From Cladophialophora immunda (lineage: Eukaryota > Ascomycota > Eurotiomycetes > Chaetothyriales > Herpotrichiellaceae): a DNA stretch of 64,000 nt. A program made the position numbers and the translations under genes. Below are positions 11,752 to 23,336 of the stretch, piece by piece. Position 1 is the stretch's first letter, and every line of letters starts with the position of its first letter. The stretch is from contig NW_015622545.1 of NCBI RefSeq assembly GCF_000835495.1, positions 4,170,042 to 4,234,041 of the forward strand, written 5' to 3'. The notes beneath the pieces are model-generated. The model worked only from the letters and a program-made list of their open reading frames with translations. It was not told the DNA's origin and ran no database searches.

Positions 11752-14251
11752 TTCCTTTGCCCTCTCGTTGACGTCCTCGGAAAATGGGAAAAACCACTTC
11801 CACCGCTCTTGACAAATTCAATTGTCGTTCAAAGACCTAAAAGTGTCCTCTCGGAAAAAGAACCAAAAAAAAAGAATCCCAAATCCTTCAGTGGGGAAAG
11901 GAAACAACAATCTGTGAAAAGATAGGACCTGAGGTTTCTATATTTCCTCCCAGAAAGCTTAGAAGTGTCCTCACAAGGATGACGATAGCGCTGGTGACGG
12001 CGGGTGTCTGATAGCTCTGTAGGAACTCGGGGCGATAATCCTGCCGGTTCGGGAGTGCTGATGTTGATGACTGTAAGGCTGATGCCCCTGACAGCAGCGG
12101 TAAGGATGAGTGATCCGGGGCTGATGGGTGAGGATGAGTGATACGGCAAAATAAGAGGGATGGCTCTCTCTTCAGTATCGGGTCCTCGATGGGGTAACTC
12201 GTAAACAAGATAAAATCTTGGATTTCGTAACGTTATGCTGGTCTCTCGACTTTGAGGACTCTTTGAATGGAACAGGGACAATATATCTCGTCTTGAAGAA
12301 GGGCCTTCGAACCTTTCGCTTTTGCCAGGCCGTGTGATGTAACAATTCGTTTAGTCCTCGCTGTGAGCTTTCCTTCCTGTCTTGGACTTCGTTTACTTAT
12401 TGACAGGTATTGCACTTCCCTCAGCTCATAGAGCGCCTGACTTTGTGGTGGCCTGCGGGCCTAACTTGAAACGACCAATACAGTGTCGACTGATATGCAA
12501 GGGACCAAGGAGCAGCTAAAGCCCAATAGCTGCCTAATTGGACGTCTCTTCGTGTTCGTAATAGTGATGAGACAAATGATGCCCGGTGAGAGCCTCGGCT
12601 ACTGTGGCATCAACAAGTAATCAAGGCTGCTGGGCGTGAGATTCAAATCGGATCTCAAATGATTCGTCGAAAGGAGACTGAAAGGACGGTGGTAGGACAG
12701 AATGGCCTTGGATTTCCGGATTTGGAAGCTGGGAAGAGCGGTCCAAGATGTTAGGGGAGGGCAACAGAAGAGCAGGGCTTGATATAGGGAGAAAAGGTCT
12801 CGTGGTTCACCATCACCTGGTGGCCGGTTTTATGCCGGCTTCCATCCCATGTGCCTCGAAGCCATGAGAGAAACAGGGGATGGGGATGGGGATGATGACA
12901 TCTGGCATGGCCATCAAATCACGCATGCTGTCTGTATTTTTTCTTGCATCTCCTGAAGTTTCCATCGTCAAGTGGATGCTCGAATCATCGTTGCGGCAAT
13001 TTGTCCGGGGATGATCATTCTGGCGTCCATTGTCAGCCTCGTGGTTGGTTGAAGCCCCTTGCACGTTGTTTGTGGCCCTCCGACGTCTTCCATCCAATGC
13101 CACGACGGCCTTTGCTGACTCACGGGTTGTGTCCGAGTCTTCGCCGATTAGGCTGAGTTCCATCCGGAGCCTCGACGGCGACCCATGGAGAAGATTGGTG
13201 CTCGCCGGTAAACAGACCGTATCCTTTTTCTCGTATGGTGCTCTCGAACGCGGTAGACGCATACGTAGGGCGTGCATACGAGGGCGATCTGGAGTAACAT
13301 CAGAGCACTAGTACTAGCTTAATGTACCTCTCGTTTCGGAGATGCCATCAAAGGCGCATGTGGCGTAGCAGTCTCGGGGATTCCTTATGATGCGGCGGTG
13401 AGGCTCTGCGTCAGAGCCTGGTTGAAAATGCAGCGTCACTGCCACCTATATCATCACTAAACTTAAGAGAGGAACACCTTGTGGTCTCCACGGTAGTAGT
13501 GTAAGGCGATACTCGATTGAGGGATAGAAGGTAGGGGATGTCGGCGTAAATTTTGTCTCGGGCAGCATGGCTGTACTGTGCTCAATGGAAAGTAGCAGCG
13601 TGAAAACTGGTCGTTGCCAGAATCTTAGATGCCATTGTTATCGGGGTCGGAGCAAGCATCGGTGCAGAACCCAAGGCAGATATTCACGCGAGAAGATCTC
13701 TACTCGTCGAAAAGGAAGCGAACGAAGGTGGTGGTGACCTTCAGTCAGCTTAGCGCGACACTCAAGACTAAGGAGCGAGTCATTGACTGACACAAGAACA
13801 CGGCAGATATTCATTGAGTTCGAGCAGGAGTGGTCTTGTACAAAACCTCACTTTGTCACGGGAAGCTGCACCGTGAGGTGAAACACACAGAGGGAGACCG
13901 CTTGGGTCACAAGACCTATTCTCAGATGCGAAAGCTTGGGTGGAAGGGTATCATTTGGAATATAGTTGGATCTTGTCATATCGGAGTGTCAGTTGTTGTA
14001 CAACGAGGGTGATAACTGAAATGTTATTACACGAGAATGATGGCTTTTTCGAATGTTCATCTGCACAGCTGACAAGGTGAATGCCCATGTTGCCTTGTTC
14101 TAACGCCCAGTCCAGCCGTGCTTTGGAGAGTCATCACCATCAGAGAACTCGGCCACATTAGCTCGAGGGAAATCGCTCTTTGCCATACATTGAATCCTTT
14201 GCTGCAAGCTTTCCGCAGCGATCTGATTGTGACGGCCCCAAACACCTCTGT
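11752..14251. other. Intergenic region, 2.5 kb
   Basis: Holds the promoter of the 11751 gene on its left and the 3' end of PAM17 on its right. A minus-strand open frame 13277-12813 (154 codons) has a hydrophilic composition but no domain, and I do not call it. Nothing else stands out. Confidence 0.4.
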
Positions 14252-15025
14252 TCACATGGTTGGGGGATAGCTTCCTCCCCGCTTCCTGTTGAAAGCACGC
14301 TGGTCTTTGAGCCACCGTCGGTAGCCAGCCACACTTCCCACTTTCTCACCATAGAAATCAGGTACTGGATTGTTGGTGCTCGCGCCACTTGGGTTGACTC
14401 TGTGTTTTTTGATCCTTTCAAAAAATTCTCGCTCTTTTTTGTTGAACTCTGGCAGACGACTTCGATGCAACAGTCTCCAGAGAGTGTTTCCAAAAGCAGG
14501 GCCAATCAGCCAGCCAAAGAATGTGGCTCCAAATGTTGCAATCCCAATACCAATGACCGGATCGGTAGGAATGATTTTTGTGATGTTATCAGCAAAGGCC
14601 GGGATTTCGGAAAATGCGACCAACGCTCCGGTCGTAGAAGCAAACGACGTAATGATTGAAGAGGTGAGGGCGTAGCGACGCCGCACAGTTCGAAGGCGGA
14701 AGAAGGTATTCCAATCTAGAGCAGTGGGAGAGGAGGACGGCGGCGGAGATGTGGAGGTTGTGGAGGCGGAGACATTTGAGGATGTCGATGCATTCCTCGT
14801 CCGACACAGAGAGGGAGTAAAGAATGAGGAAGGCGTCGTGGTTGAGGACGGCGGATTTGCAGCTAGAGGTGTCAATTTTGATGCTGAGACTCGGTGATGG
14901 CTTTGGGCAATCGCAGCTGCCGACGAGATCTCGCGTCGTGATGTCGACAAGGCTTTTTTCGTCGGGGCCAGGCTCGCACGAGTCTGGATCAGCTGTAGAC
15001 CCAACCTCGCAGACCTGGTGGACAT
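14252..15025 (-). CDS. PAM17: PAM17, subunit of the presequence translocase-associated import motor, mitochondrial
   Basis: Single exon, 257 residues, at the usual length for fungal Pam17. Residues 1 to ~75 are Ser/Arg-rich with few acidic residues, a mitochondrial presequence. The mature domain starts at LDWNTFFRLRTVRRRYAL (about 103-120), the hallmark of the family. It has two membrane segments (about 121-142 and 153-175) and ends in the conserved KKEREFFERIKKHRV, NPVPDFYGEKVGSVAGYRRW and LKDQRAFNRKR blocks. Family knowledge: Pam17 associates with TIM23 in the inner membrane and stabilises the Pam16-Pam18 motor. No oddities. Confidence 0.95.
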   Translation of the reverse strand: MSTRSARLGLQLIQTRASLAPTKKALSTSRREISSAAAIAQSHHRVSASKLTPLAANPPSSTTTPSSFFTPSLCRTRNASTSSNVSASTTSTSPPPSSSPTALDWNTFFRLRTVRRRYALTSSIITSFASTTGALVAFSEIPAFADNITKIIPTDPVIGIGIATFGATFFGWLIGPAFGNTLWRLLHRSRLPEFNKKEREFFERIKKHRVNPSGASTNNPVPDFYGEKVGSVAGYRRWLKDQRAFNRKRGGSYPPTM

Positions 15026-16272
15026 TGTGAGTCGGATCCCAGCTGGTTGCTGATGGCAGAGGATTGAACAAAAGTTTTCGGACCCAACAGGTGATGCCCA
15101 AGGTGTCTCGGTTCAGGTTATCAGATCAAAAGCGGGAAAGACACTGGTGAAGATCCGGCCCATGTACCAGATGGGACCAATAGTAAGGGCTAACCAGCTG
15201 CTCTTCACCAATCGAGGATGGATTTACGAGAGCATTCAGCCACTTTGCAATTATTTGGAGTCGTAGCTGATCTGAGACGGGACGCAGCTTTGGTGATGGT
15301 GGTCGAAACCCTTGGGCCGAACACGTGCCATTGGGGTGCCCGGCCCAAAGTCCCTCACTAGAGTGCCCTAAACTTTGCACCCACGGGCACCACGGGCACC
15401 ACGGGCGCTCCTGTGGTGCCCCCTAGCTAGCACTTAGTTAACCAAGGTGATGGCATCGGCTTGTTTACTTAGGCGCAGTCCAGTCCCAGCAAGAGTTACG
15501 GTACGCTCACTGCGCCATGCCTCGCATCGGAGGGGTGCCCAGTGCCCAGTGCCCACTGGCCCGTGATCCGGGAGTCTCAAAGTCAGCATCAACTGGTTGG
15601 ACATTATTGTGGCCCGTGCATTCCGCAGGAAGAGGTTCTCAGTTCAGCTCGGGTAATTATGGACCCCCTCTGGAAGTCCTCGAGGGTTCTTTCTCGATGC
15701 AGCTTTTAGCACAGATGGTCTAGCCCTCGAGTGTGTTCGGAAGCTCACGCCCGGCTCACCATGTCCACCTCGTCCGCCTTGTGCGCCATTGCACCATCCG
15801 GCCAGGCAAAAAACAGTGTGGTTAGAGTCCTTGTCTAGCCTATTCGTTGCCTTTGACTCGCCCAGAGCCCTCGCCTGGGCCGCCTGGGAAAGGCTCAACA
15901 CTGCGCCTCTTTTGGTTAACCTACCAAAGACCGATAAACCTATCAGTGTCTATTCCATCCCCTTTCTTATCCAGAGTTACCTCGAGTTGGAGGTTGTGTG
16001 GTCATGGCACGCTGTCTGCCGTATCCTCCCCGCCTATGCCGCTTTCGCACCTGAAGCCAGCGCCAGCATCTCGCCAGTCCCAAGTGTGTCCCGCGTCGGC
16101 GGTCTTCGAGTTTAACTAGTCCTCGCAATCCTTTCCTCAAACTTATCTACTTCTCGTCGAGAATGACTCTGAGATGACCACTTCATTCCACACCCAGTCC
16201 GATTCCGTCTCCGCACAAACGCTGATGTTGCTGTCCCACGACCATCACCGGTGACAAGTCTCCGCCGACGCC
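15026..16272. promoter_or_regulatory. Divergent intergenic region between PAM17 and the Zn2Cys6 regulator
   Basis: About 1.25 kb. It contains a short tandem repeat of the 9-bp unit cacgggcac at about 15380-15408 and a gtgccca repeat near 15535-15555. No supported gene. Confidence 0.45.
15380..15408. repeat. Short GC-rich tandem repeat (9-bp unit, about 3 copies)
   Basis: The unit cacgggcac is repeated head to tail with a degenerate last copy, in the intergenic region upstream of PAM17. Confidence 0.6.
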
Positions 16273-19062
16273 ATGCCGCGCCCAAAGAAACCCGACCAGG
16301 ATGGGAAAGAGGTCAAGAAACGCTCCAGGAATGGTTGCTGGTTGGTCCATACTTCCTTACAGCGGCGAGCTCAATAACTCATGTTTCCTTTGCGCAGGCC
16401 TTGCAAGTCGAGGAAGGTCAAATGGTACGTTGCTCTTCCGCTCCGCCTGTGAAATGGCTGGTTTCGTGCTGACAAGGTGTATTCCAGTGGTGAGGAGAAG
16501 CCAACCTGCGCCAACTGTCAGCGACAAGGCGAAACCTGCGATTACAGTATTCGATTGAATTGGGATGGTCGGAACAAGAAGAAAGAGGAAGGGAATGCAA
16601 AGCCTGGCGCGCAGATTCTGTCGTTTAGCAGTCCGCAACCTCCCTCGAATGGATACACCAACGGCTCCCTCGAGCAGAGTCCCAACATCCACGACCAGAT
16701 CTTAGCCCCTCCAGTCACCATCCAGGCTCCCGACTATGCAGTCGACCAACCTTCTGCAGACTCCGGGTTGCCATCGATTAATCATTTCTCAAACAGTCTC
16801 GCTGTCCCGGCGACGACCGATTTCAACCCTGCGATCCTTCCACCTCCGCCGATGCTGAGAACTCCCCAGTGGGGTGACAGCACGAATGTGAATCCTCCCT
16901 CTATGCCCGACCCGACTCTCATCCCACCCTCTGTGCGACATCCGCTGTCGCTGCCACCCTATCCTTCTCCGTCAGAATCTGGATTTGGCAGTCCGAACCT
17001 CGGCAACGGCATGAACAATTTCAACGGCTATTCCATGCAGATGCCTCCGCCTATGCACACATCTAATCCAATGACTTATCAAGAATCTGTCAATTCACCC
17101 TACAACCCAAACAAGAGGATGAAATTAAGTCCGAGAACAGACAGTTTCGGGAGGACGGCCCCCAACTATCAACGAGCAGGATCCTATGGTCCGAATGACA
17201 CTGAAGAGGTCGGCCCGCGTGTCCAGTTCAACCCACACACGCCCACTTTCTTTCCCTCCTATCTTAGCAATCCCTTAACACCAGCCACTTCGTCCACCTC
17301 TCAGACGCAAGACAACGAGGACAGACGTATCTCCGTGAGCTCGCTGCTCTCCGAAGATCCGGAGCCCGAGGAACGCAGAGATTCTAAGCAAGATGATCAG
17401 AACGGCATGGCCGATGAACAGATCCCACGACGGGGCTCTTTACACCAGCGGATGATATCATACTCGGAAACGGAGACTTACGGTCAAGACCGTGGTAATG
17501 TCGACCTCGACATTCCCCGGAACAACGATACCATGGCCATCTCAGGCATGTCACCCTCGGAACACAGCGACTTCGAGTCTTGGTTGAATGACACAGATCT
17601 GGGTGTCCCCGAGTTTGGCTTCGGTCTGGTCAGTCGAGAGACTGTGTTTGCAAGTGGAGGATATTATGCCTCGCCTGTGCCCATCAAGATCCCCCGAAAA
17701 TTGGAGCCATTGCCTCGCACTCTGTCGGAGAATCCGATGAACCTATTATACTTCCATCACTTCCTCAACCACACGGCTAGAATCCTTGTCCCCCACGATT
17801 GTCCAGAAAACCCATTTAAAACGATACTACCAAAGAGTATGTTTGAGATCTTTGGATGCTTCATGATTGTCTTCATCTTCTGACTTGAAATAGTGGCCGT
17901 CGATAACCCGAATCTGCTGAATCTGCTGCTCGCGTATTCAGCATGCCACCGAGCTAGGCTTTTAAACCATCGCGAGCCTGCGAACCGCATAGCACACTGG
18001 GTCCGGGACGTCTTCCCTTCCCTGCGGCAGACACTGGATAACGTGTCAAACACCGAGGTATCGAACGCGAATTTGGCGACGGCTATCATGCTTGCCTCAT
18101 TGGAAATTATCTCGCCCTCCAGTTTTGGTGTGTCGATACCATGGCAAAATCATCTCAGCATTGCTCGGAGCATTATCCGCGCCCGCACAGGCCCGCATTC
18201 GATTTCGCGCAAAGACCCTGTTATGTATTTTTTGACGAGGTGGCTGGCATACCTCGACGTGATGGGCTCACTGTCCGGGAGGCGCAATGAGGAGCCCCTG
18301 TTTGCAGGTAATTATTGGTCGAGTTCGCACGAGGACAGCACCTCAGCCAAAGAGTTGTCCTTGACCGATGATGATGGCGATGATGAAGACGACTATACGA
18401 TCGACTGCCTTCTCGGCTTCACTACGCGATGTGTGCAAATCCTGGCTCAGGTGGCTCTTTTGGCGAGAGAATGTGAAACGGCGGGCAGAATTGATCCAGA
18501 CACAGGACAAATCAACGAAGACTGGAAACCCTCCAAGGACATACTCAAAAGGGCGGACAAATTGCGTCAAGATCTTGAACGAGCTCGCAACCATGAACAG
18601 ATCCAGTGTGCGCATCACAGTCCCCAGATGACCAAAGCATCTCTCTGCGGAACGCACGGCACGCGGCGTAATTCGGCTTATGCCGAAATGTCGGAAAAGG
18701 ATGTTGAAGAGTCGCTGGCGACAAACTCTGCCTTTCACTGGGCGGGGCTGGTGCACCTCCTGCGGCGAATTCATAATCTACCGCGCGGGGACCCGGAGGT
18801 GCAGACGGCAGTCCACGAGATTGTCAAGGTCCTACAGCAGATCCGCGCTGGCGGAAGTGCCGAAGCATGTTTGCTCTTCCCCATGTTTACCGCCGGAGTC
18901 GAAGCGGAAGATGCGTTGGATCGCGCCGAAGTCTTGAGTCGAATCAAAGGAGCTGAGGGACTTGGAATGTGTCAAGTCAGTCGAGCTCGGCGGATTATGG
19001 AGGAAGTTTGGAGGACAGGATTCAGTTGGGAATGCCTTGTAACTGGCGAGTTCTTTGGATGA
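16273..19062 (+). CDS. Zn2Cys6 transcription factor with Fungal_trans_2 (ARCA/ACR-2-like) domain
   Basis: Exons 16273-16340, 16398-16424, 16488-17836 and 17894-19062 give 870 residues. The binuclear cluster is encoded across the first three exons. Joined, it reads C-x2-C-x6-C-x6-C-x2-C-x6-C (GCWPCKSRKVKCGEEKP, then TCANCQRQGETC), which supports the tiny 27-nt exon 2. Residues ~60-330 are disordered, Pro/Ser-rich linker. From ~410 on comes the regulatory domain, with LLYFHHFLNHTARILVPHD, LLAYSACHRARLL and a TRWLAYLDVMGSLSGRR stretch, as in ARCA and acriflavine-resistance regulators. Expected nuclear DNA-binding regulator; target genes are not evident from context. Confidence 0.9.
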
Positions 19063-19734
19063 CCTACTATTTGGCAGTTTGAAAGGAGAGATTTGATGAA
19101 ATGAGTCTTTGCGGAGAGGAAAAGGCGGCCAATCTACTTCATGTCTCGCCTAGTTTATGTCCACGGAGCACCTTTTCTTGAGCGTTGGAGTTGCGGGCGT
19201 CGTGCAAATACCCCAGATTGTCATCACATTCCATCGAAATCTGGTATATACCTCCCAAAGGTGACAAATACGATGCTGCCTTTTGATCATTTTACATGCC
19301 AGACTTTAAACGTAGCTCTGGGAACCACTGGAGATGTTTAGGGCTTGTTCGCCGACCTGTTGCAAGGCTGCGAGGCTACGAGGCTGCAAGGCTGAGGCGG
19401 CCCCCATGATAGTCGGAAGTCAGATGCCACCAATGCGACCAGTCCATTTACGTCAGCGTCCATCTCACTCCTCGTCGTTCTGAATCTTTTCTCTTTCTTT
19501 CTCTCTTACTTTGCATGCATTATAGATCGATCGGGACGCGCTGCGTACACGCCCGGGGACATTTCCACTGGACGCTCATTATTGTGAACCCTGTCTTTTC
19601 TTGTCTCTTGATTTATTCCTTGGTATATTAGGTTGCAAACCGAGCGGCATCCCCAAAACCGTCCACCTTGTACTCGCCGTCCCCCGTTCCCATCCCCGCC
19701 GAGCTCTCTGCAAAAGGCTTCGAAACGAGCCATA
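19063..19734. other. Intergenic region
   Basis: No gene seen. A short degenerate repeat of gaggctgcaa-like units lies at about 19365-19397. The right end is CT-rich, consistent with the promoter of the next gene. Confidence 0.4.
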
Positions 19735-20478
19735 ATGGCCGCTCACCCACAGTCTCCGACCCTCCGCATGGACAAACTAATCCAACGCCACCCGCTCCAA
19801 AAGCTCCATTCGCCGTCGCGAGGAGTCTCGGCACTGCTTCACTCGGTCGGGCTGGCCAGTTTCAGCTACAGCTTCAACTGGCTGAGCACGCACCCGAACC
19901 ACATCAACAGCGCATACGGCTGGCACTTCCAGTACCTCACCATCATCGGCCTGACGCTCGCGACCGTCACGTTCGTGCTGGGCCTGCTGGCGGACCTGAC
20001 CCTGTCGCCGCGCCTGTTCGCCGCCAAGAACGTGCTGAGCATGTGCTCGGCCCCGATGGAGGTGCTGGTCAGCACGCTGTACTGGGGCCTGCGCGCGATC
20101 GACCCGGAGCTGGTGGTGCCCAAGGAGCTGGCGCTGCCGCTCCCCACGGACGTCAGCTTCCACCTCACCCCGTCGGCGCTGCTGCTCGTCGACCTCCTGC
20201 TCTTCAGCCCGCCCTGGACCATCACCGTCCTGCCCGCCATCGTGCTCAGCACCGTCATCGCCTTCCTGTACTGGTTCTGGATCGAGCTGTGCTACTCGTA
20301 CAACGGGTTCTACCCCTACCCGCTCTTCGGCATGTTGGATCAGACGCAGCGGGTCGGGCTGTTCGGCATGAGCGCCGTCGTCATGGCGGGCAACACGGTC
20401 GTGCTGAAGCGGGTCTATGGGTACCTCAACGGCTTTCAGAGGACGGGGGTAGAGGTTCCGGGGAGGGTGAAGAGTTAG
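19735..20478 (+). CDS. FAR-17a/AIG1-like integral membrane hydrolase
   Basis: Single exon, 247 residues from the ATG at 19735. Four to six hydrophobic segments span the protein. Family knowledge: AIG1/ADTRP proteins are threonine hydrolases of fatty-acid esters of hydroxy fatty acids, with a catalytic Thr and His inside the membrane. The matching residues here appear to be Thr69 (YGWHFQYLTIIG) and His143 (SFHLTPSALLLVD). The Trp/Tyr-rich segment YWFWIELCYSYNGFYPYP (about 179-196) matches the family's C-terminal block. The gene is very GC-rich at third positions, which keeps two other long frames open across it. The frame continues upstream to 19633, but those residues look like leader. Confidence 0.85.
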   Translation: MAAHPQSPTLRMDKLIQRHPLQKLHSPSRGVSALLHSVGLASFSYSFNWLSTHPNHINSAYGWHFQYLTIIGLTLATVTFVLGLLADLTLSPRLFAAKNVLSMCSAPMEVLVSTLYWGLRAIDPELVVPKELALPLPTDVSFHLTPSALLLVDLLLFSPPWTITVLPAIVLSTVIAFLYWFWIELCYSYNGFYPYPLFGMLDQTQRVGLFGMSAVVMAGNTVVLKRVYGYLNGFQRTGVEVPGRVKS

Positions 20479-20996
20479 AATCGATTGAGAAGACGTCCAA
20501 GAAAGGGTTAGAAGATAGAAATCTGAACAACAGAAGATGGGCATCCTTGGGGAGGGTGGCCCGGTCCAGATTCTGATATTGTGAGTGGGAAAGATGGAGG
20601 TTGCAGCCCCTCCGTTATACGGGCGTTAGAATGATTCGGAGAAGGAAGAGGCTCCGTCAGCGCTGCGATGAGGATCAAGCATGTTGGGGGTCGCAATCTA
20701 CCTGGTCCGTCTGGAGTGATTGGGTGCAGAAGGAGGAGTTTACAAGGCCATGTGCTCCCGTCACACTTTGGATAAGTGATTGTCGAACTTCTGCTCCGGT
20801 ATCCCGGCGTGAGACTGATAGATAGATGTGAAGCCTATGGTATTCTACGAGGACCTCACTCTGAAATGAGAACGAGATCTCGTGTATTCAACAGTACCAC
20901 GTTCAACCTCCACGGTTTGGTCCGGCAGGAGCAGAGGCAGGTGCCAGGCTCTTCGAAAGCTGTACCTTCTGCAAAATAGGTACATAGACTCTTCTC
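20479..20996. other. Intergenic region between convergent genes
   Basis: Holds the 3' ends of the AIG1-like gene (+) and the ACC deaminase gene (-). Nothing else is seen. Confidence 0.5.
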
Positions 20997-22233
20997 TCAC
21001 TGAATCTCTGAATACGCGCTGAGCGCCAACTGTCCACCCAGGTGGGCATATAGCACTTTGCTTCCTTCCGCAATCTCCCCCTTCCTGATCATGTCAACCA
21101 TCCCCGCGAGACTCTTGCCCTCGTATACTGGGTCCGTGATGAACGCTTCTGTTCTGGCCCCGAAGCGGATCGCTTCGAGCGTCGCCTCGTCGGCTAATCC
21201 ATAAGTGCCCGCGTGGTACCGCGTGTCGAGGATGATGTCGCTCTCGTCGATATCTGATTCTTTGAGTCCGATTTTGAAGGCCGTTTGTCGAGCAATACGG
21301 AGTACCTGGTCGAACGTCTCCTTCGGCTTTGCGCTGGCGTCGATGCCAATGATCTTTCTCTTCTTCCCGTCCGACTGGGGATGGAGGCTCTCGAGAAGTT
21401 TGAACCCGGCCACCATGCCCGCGAACGTGGAGCCCGTCACGGCACAGACGATGATGGTGTCGAAGAATTGACCGAGTTGTTGTTCCTGGGCGTGCACCTC
21501 GAAGGCCCATCGAGCGAAACCGAGACCGCCCAGAGGATGATCCGAAGCTCCAGCGGGGATATACTAGCACCGAAAGCTAAGAGTCAGCGCTTGCCATGGA
21601 AATGTAAACTAATGGAGGGGAGCAGGAGTTCGACTTCAAGCATTGCCTGTAAGTCTCACTTATGATCCAAGTCGAGGCATTGACCTGCGGTGTTTAGAGA
21701 TGAATCAGACTCACATAAGGTTTCTCTCCCTGCATAACGACTTCTTCCTCCAGCTTCTTCAGCGTCTGTTTGTGTTCAATGCCAAAGCCGGATCGATCAA
21801 GCCTCACATCTGCGCTCATGAGTCTCGACAACTGAATATTTCCCACCTTATCATATCCAGCATCCTCATGATCCACCCACTTCTCCTGCACGAGCTTACA
21901 CTTCAAGCCCAACTTGGCAGCAGTAGCGGCAACCTGGCGGGTATGGTTCGATTGGTAACCGCCGATGGAGACCAGTGTGTCGCAATTCTTGGACAGGGCG
22001 TCGGGGATCAGATATTCCAATTTGCGGGTCTTGTTGCCACCAAATGCGAGGGCCGAGTTCAGGTCTTCCCGCTTAGCATACACACTAACCTTGCCACCTA
22101 GGGCAGCGGTCATGTTAGGCAGAGCATGAATGGGAGAGGGGCCCAGAGTGAGGGGGTATCGCGGAATGGAGCGAAAAGACTCGGGGAGGGAGATGTCCTC
22201 GGACCTCAAAGGAAGGTTGTTGTTTGCTGCCAT
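20997..22233 (-). CDS. acdS: 1-aminocyclopropane-1-carboxylate (ACC) deaminase, PLP enzyme
   Basis: Exons 22233-21715 and 21563-20997 give 361 residues; the intron 21714-21564 is long for this window (151 nt). The reaction splits ACC to 2-oxobutanoate and ammonia. The PLP lysine lies in [18 protein letters not shown] and the catalytic serine in [14 protein letters not shown]. The splice junction rebuilds [19 protein letters not shown]. Tyr-Glu in DPVYEGKS and Leu in YAHLGG are the residues that separate true ACC deaminases from D-cysteine desulfhydrases, and both are present. Enzymes of this type are common in plant-associated bacteria and fungi, where they lower the ethylene precursor. Activity still needs assay. 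Confidence 0.9.
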
Positions 22234-22712
22234 GTTGGGATCTATCTATGCGTTCCCTTGCCAGTGCACTTTGCTCGGATTACGCTTACTGACGAAGTTG
22301 TTCGTATTGGGGGGTTGAGAACATTTGTAGACGAAGAAACATAGCCTGAAGTCCGCTACAGCCAATGGCAATGTTATTTCACCGACGGAAAAGGGACTTG
22401 GCAATTAAATGCGGTTCGACATGGTGAGGAGGTGTTGTCCGCCGTCTTCCCAAAGCCGGAGAACGGCTATTGAAGACACGTTTGAGGCATGTTGTTTTGT
22501 TCGATATGGCGGCTGTGGATACTCGGGAACTTCAGATTTTGATTAGTCCAGATATCTGATGCCGAAGTTGATTTCTTCGGCCTGCTATTCCCCTTTTTGA
22601 TAACGTGTATCTTGTGGAAGCAGACGGTCCAAGCTATTCTGCCACATCACTCTCAATAGGCGGCTGGATAGTCGAGGTAGGATATCGCCAAATGCTCTTG
22701 AGCCGGGTCCGT
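22234..22712. other. Intergenic region
   Basis: Short gap holding the ACC deaminase promoter and the 3' end of the DUF6314 gene. Nothing else is seen. Confidence 0.4.
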
Positions 22713-23336
22713 TCAGGGTCGGATGAAAGTCGTCTCAATGTGTTGATCTTTCTTTGGACCAAGAACTTCATGGAGAGTGGTCCAGGAGAAGAGAGAGAAA
22801 GGGGAATTCGCGTCAGATCGTTTCAATGTGAATGAGTAAGAACTGTTGTAAAAGTCTTCAACGCAGAGATGGCCTCCTGTACCGTTGAGGACGAGCCTCA
22901 GTTCCGACTGCGAATCTGCGGCGTTGTCGAAAGGGAGGTCGATCTTGTGGAAGAGGTAGTCAATGGTCTCGGTCCCTGGCTTGGTGAACCAGATGCTGAT
23001 TGTGTAGGCATTTTCGGCCCTTGACAAACGCCAGATGTATTTCCTCGAGAAGGTGAAGGTGGGAACGCTGGCCAGGTTGTTGCCGACGGCCTTCATCATC
23101 TCGAAGTCACCCTGCTCATGATACAACAATTCTGCATCGGCAATGTGGAGTTTTCCATCGGCATCAAGCACAGGTGATGGAGAAGGGGTCTTTGTGAATG
23201 TCGCTGTGCCTGAGCATCGCCCTGATGGTTCCGAAGGATCGGCGCTTTGTAACTTACGGTTGAGCAGCCACGTGCCGGCGAGGTCTTGGAAGAGACGAGT
23301 GAGGAGGATCGAGGAGGATGAGATGGGTTTCGACAT
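22713..23336 (-). CDS. DUF6314-family protein
   Basis: Single exon, 207 residues. The N-terminal LFQDLAGTWLLNRKL, the GTATF strand, the LLYHEQGDFEM segment, the RKYIWRLS block and the C-terminal DFYNSSYSFTL block follow the layout of the DUF6314 family. This is a small predicted beta-barrel found in bacteria and fungi with unknown function. No signal peptide or membrane segment is visible. A lipocalin/THAP4-like ligand-binding fold would be a guess. Confidence 0.75.
   Translation of the reverse strand: MSKPISSSSILLTRLFQDLAGTWLLNRKLQSADPSEPSGRCSGTATFTKTPSPSPVLDADGKLHIADAELLYHEQGDFEMMKAVGNNLASVPTFTFSRKYIWRLSRAENAYTISIWFTKPGTETIDYLFHKIDLPFDNAADSQSELRLVLNGTGGHLCVEDFYNSSYSFTLKRSDANSPFSLFSWTTLHEVLGPKKDQHIETTFIRP

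Noticed and set aside
10753..11925. 390-codon + strand open frame opposite the hypothetical gene 10678-11751
   Set aside because: Arg/Gly/Leu-rich composition typical of antisense to GC3-rich coding; the minus-strand frame has a better start context and folded-looking blocks.
12813..13277. 154-codon minus frame in the 11.8-14.2 kb gap
   Set aside because: Hydrophilic sequence without domain, signal or convincing start; not enough to call a gene.
19668..20576. 302-codon + frame and 255-codon minus frame over the AIG1-like gene
   Set aside because: Pure His/Arg/Pro/Ala composition; shadows of a GC3-rich gene with clear family motifs in the third frame.
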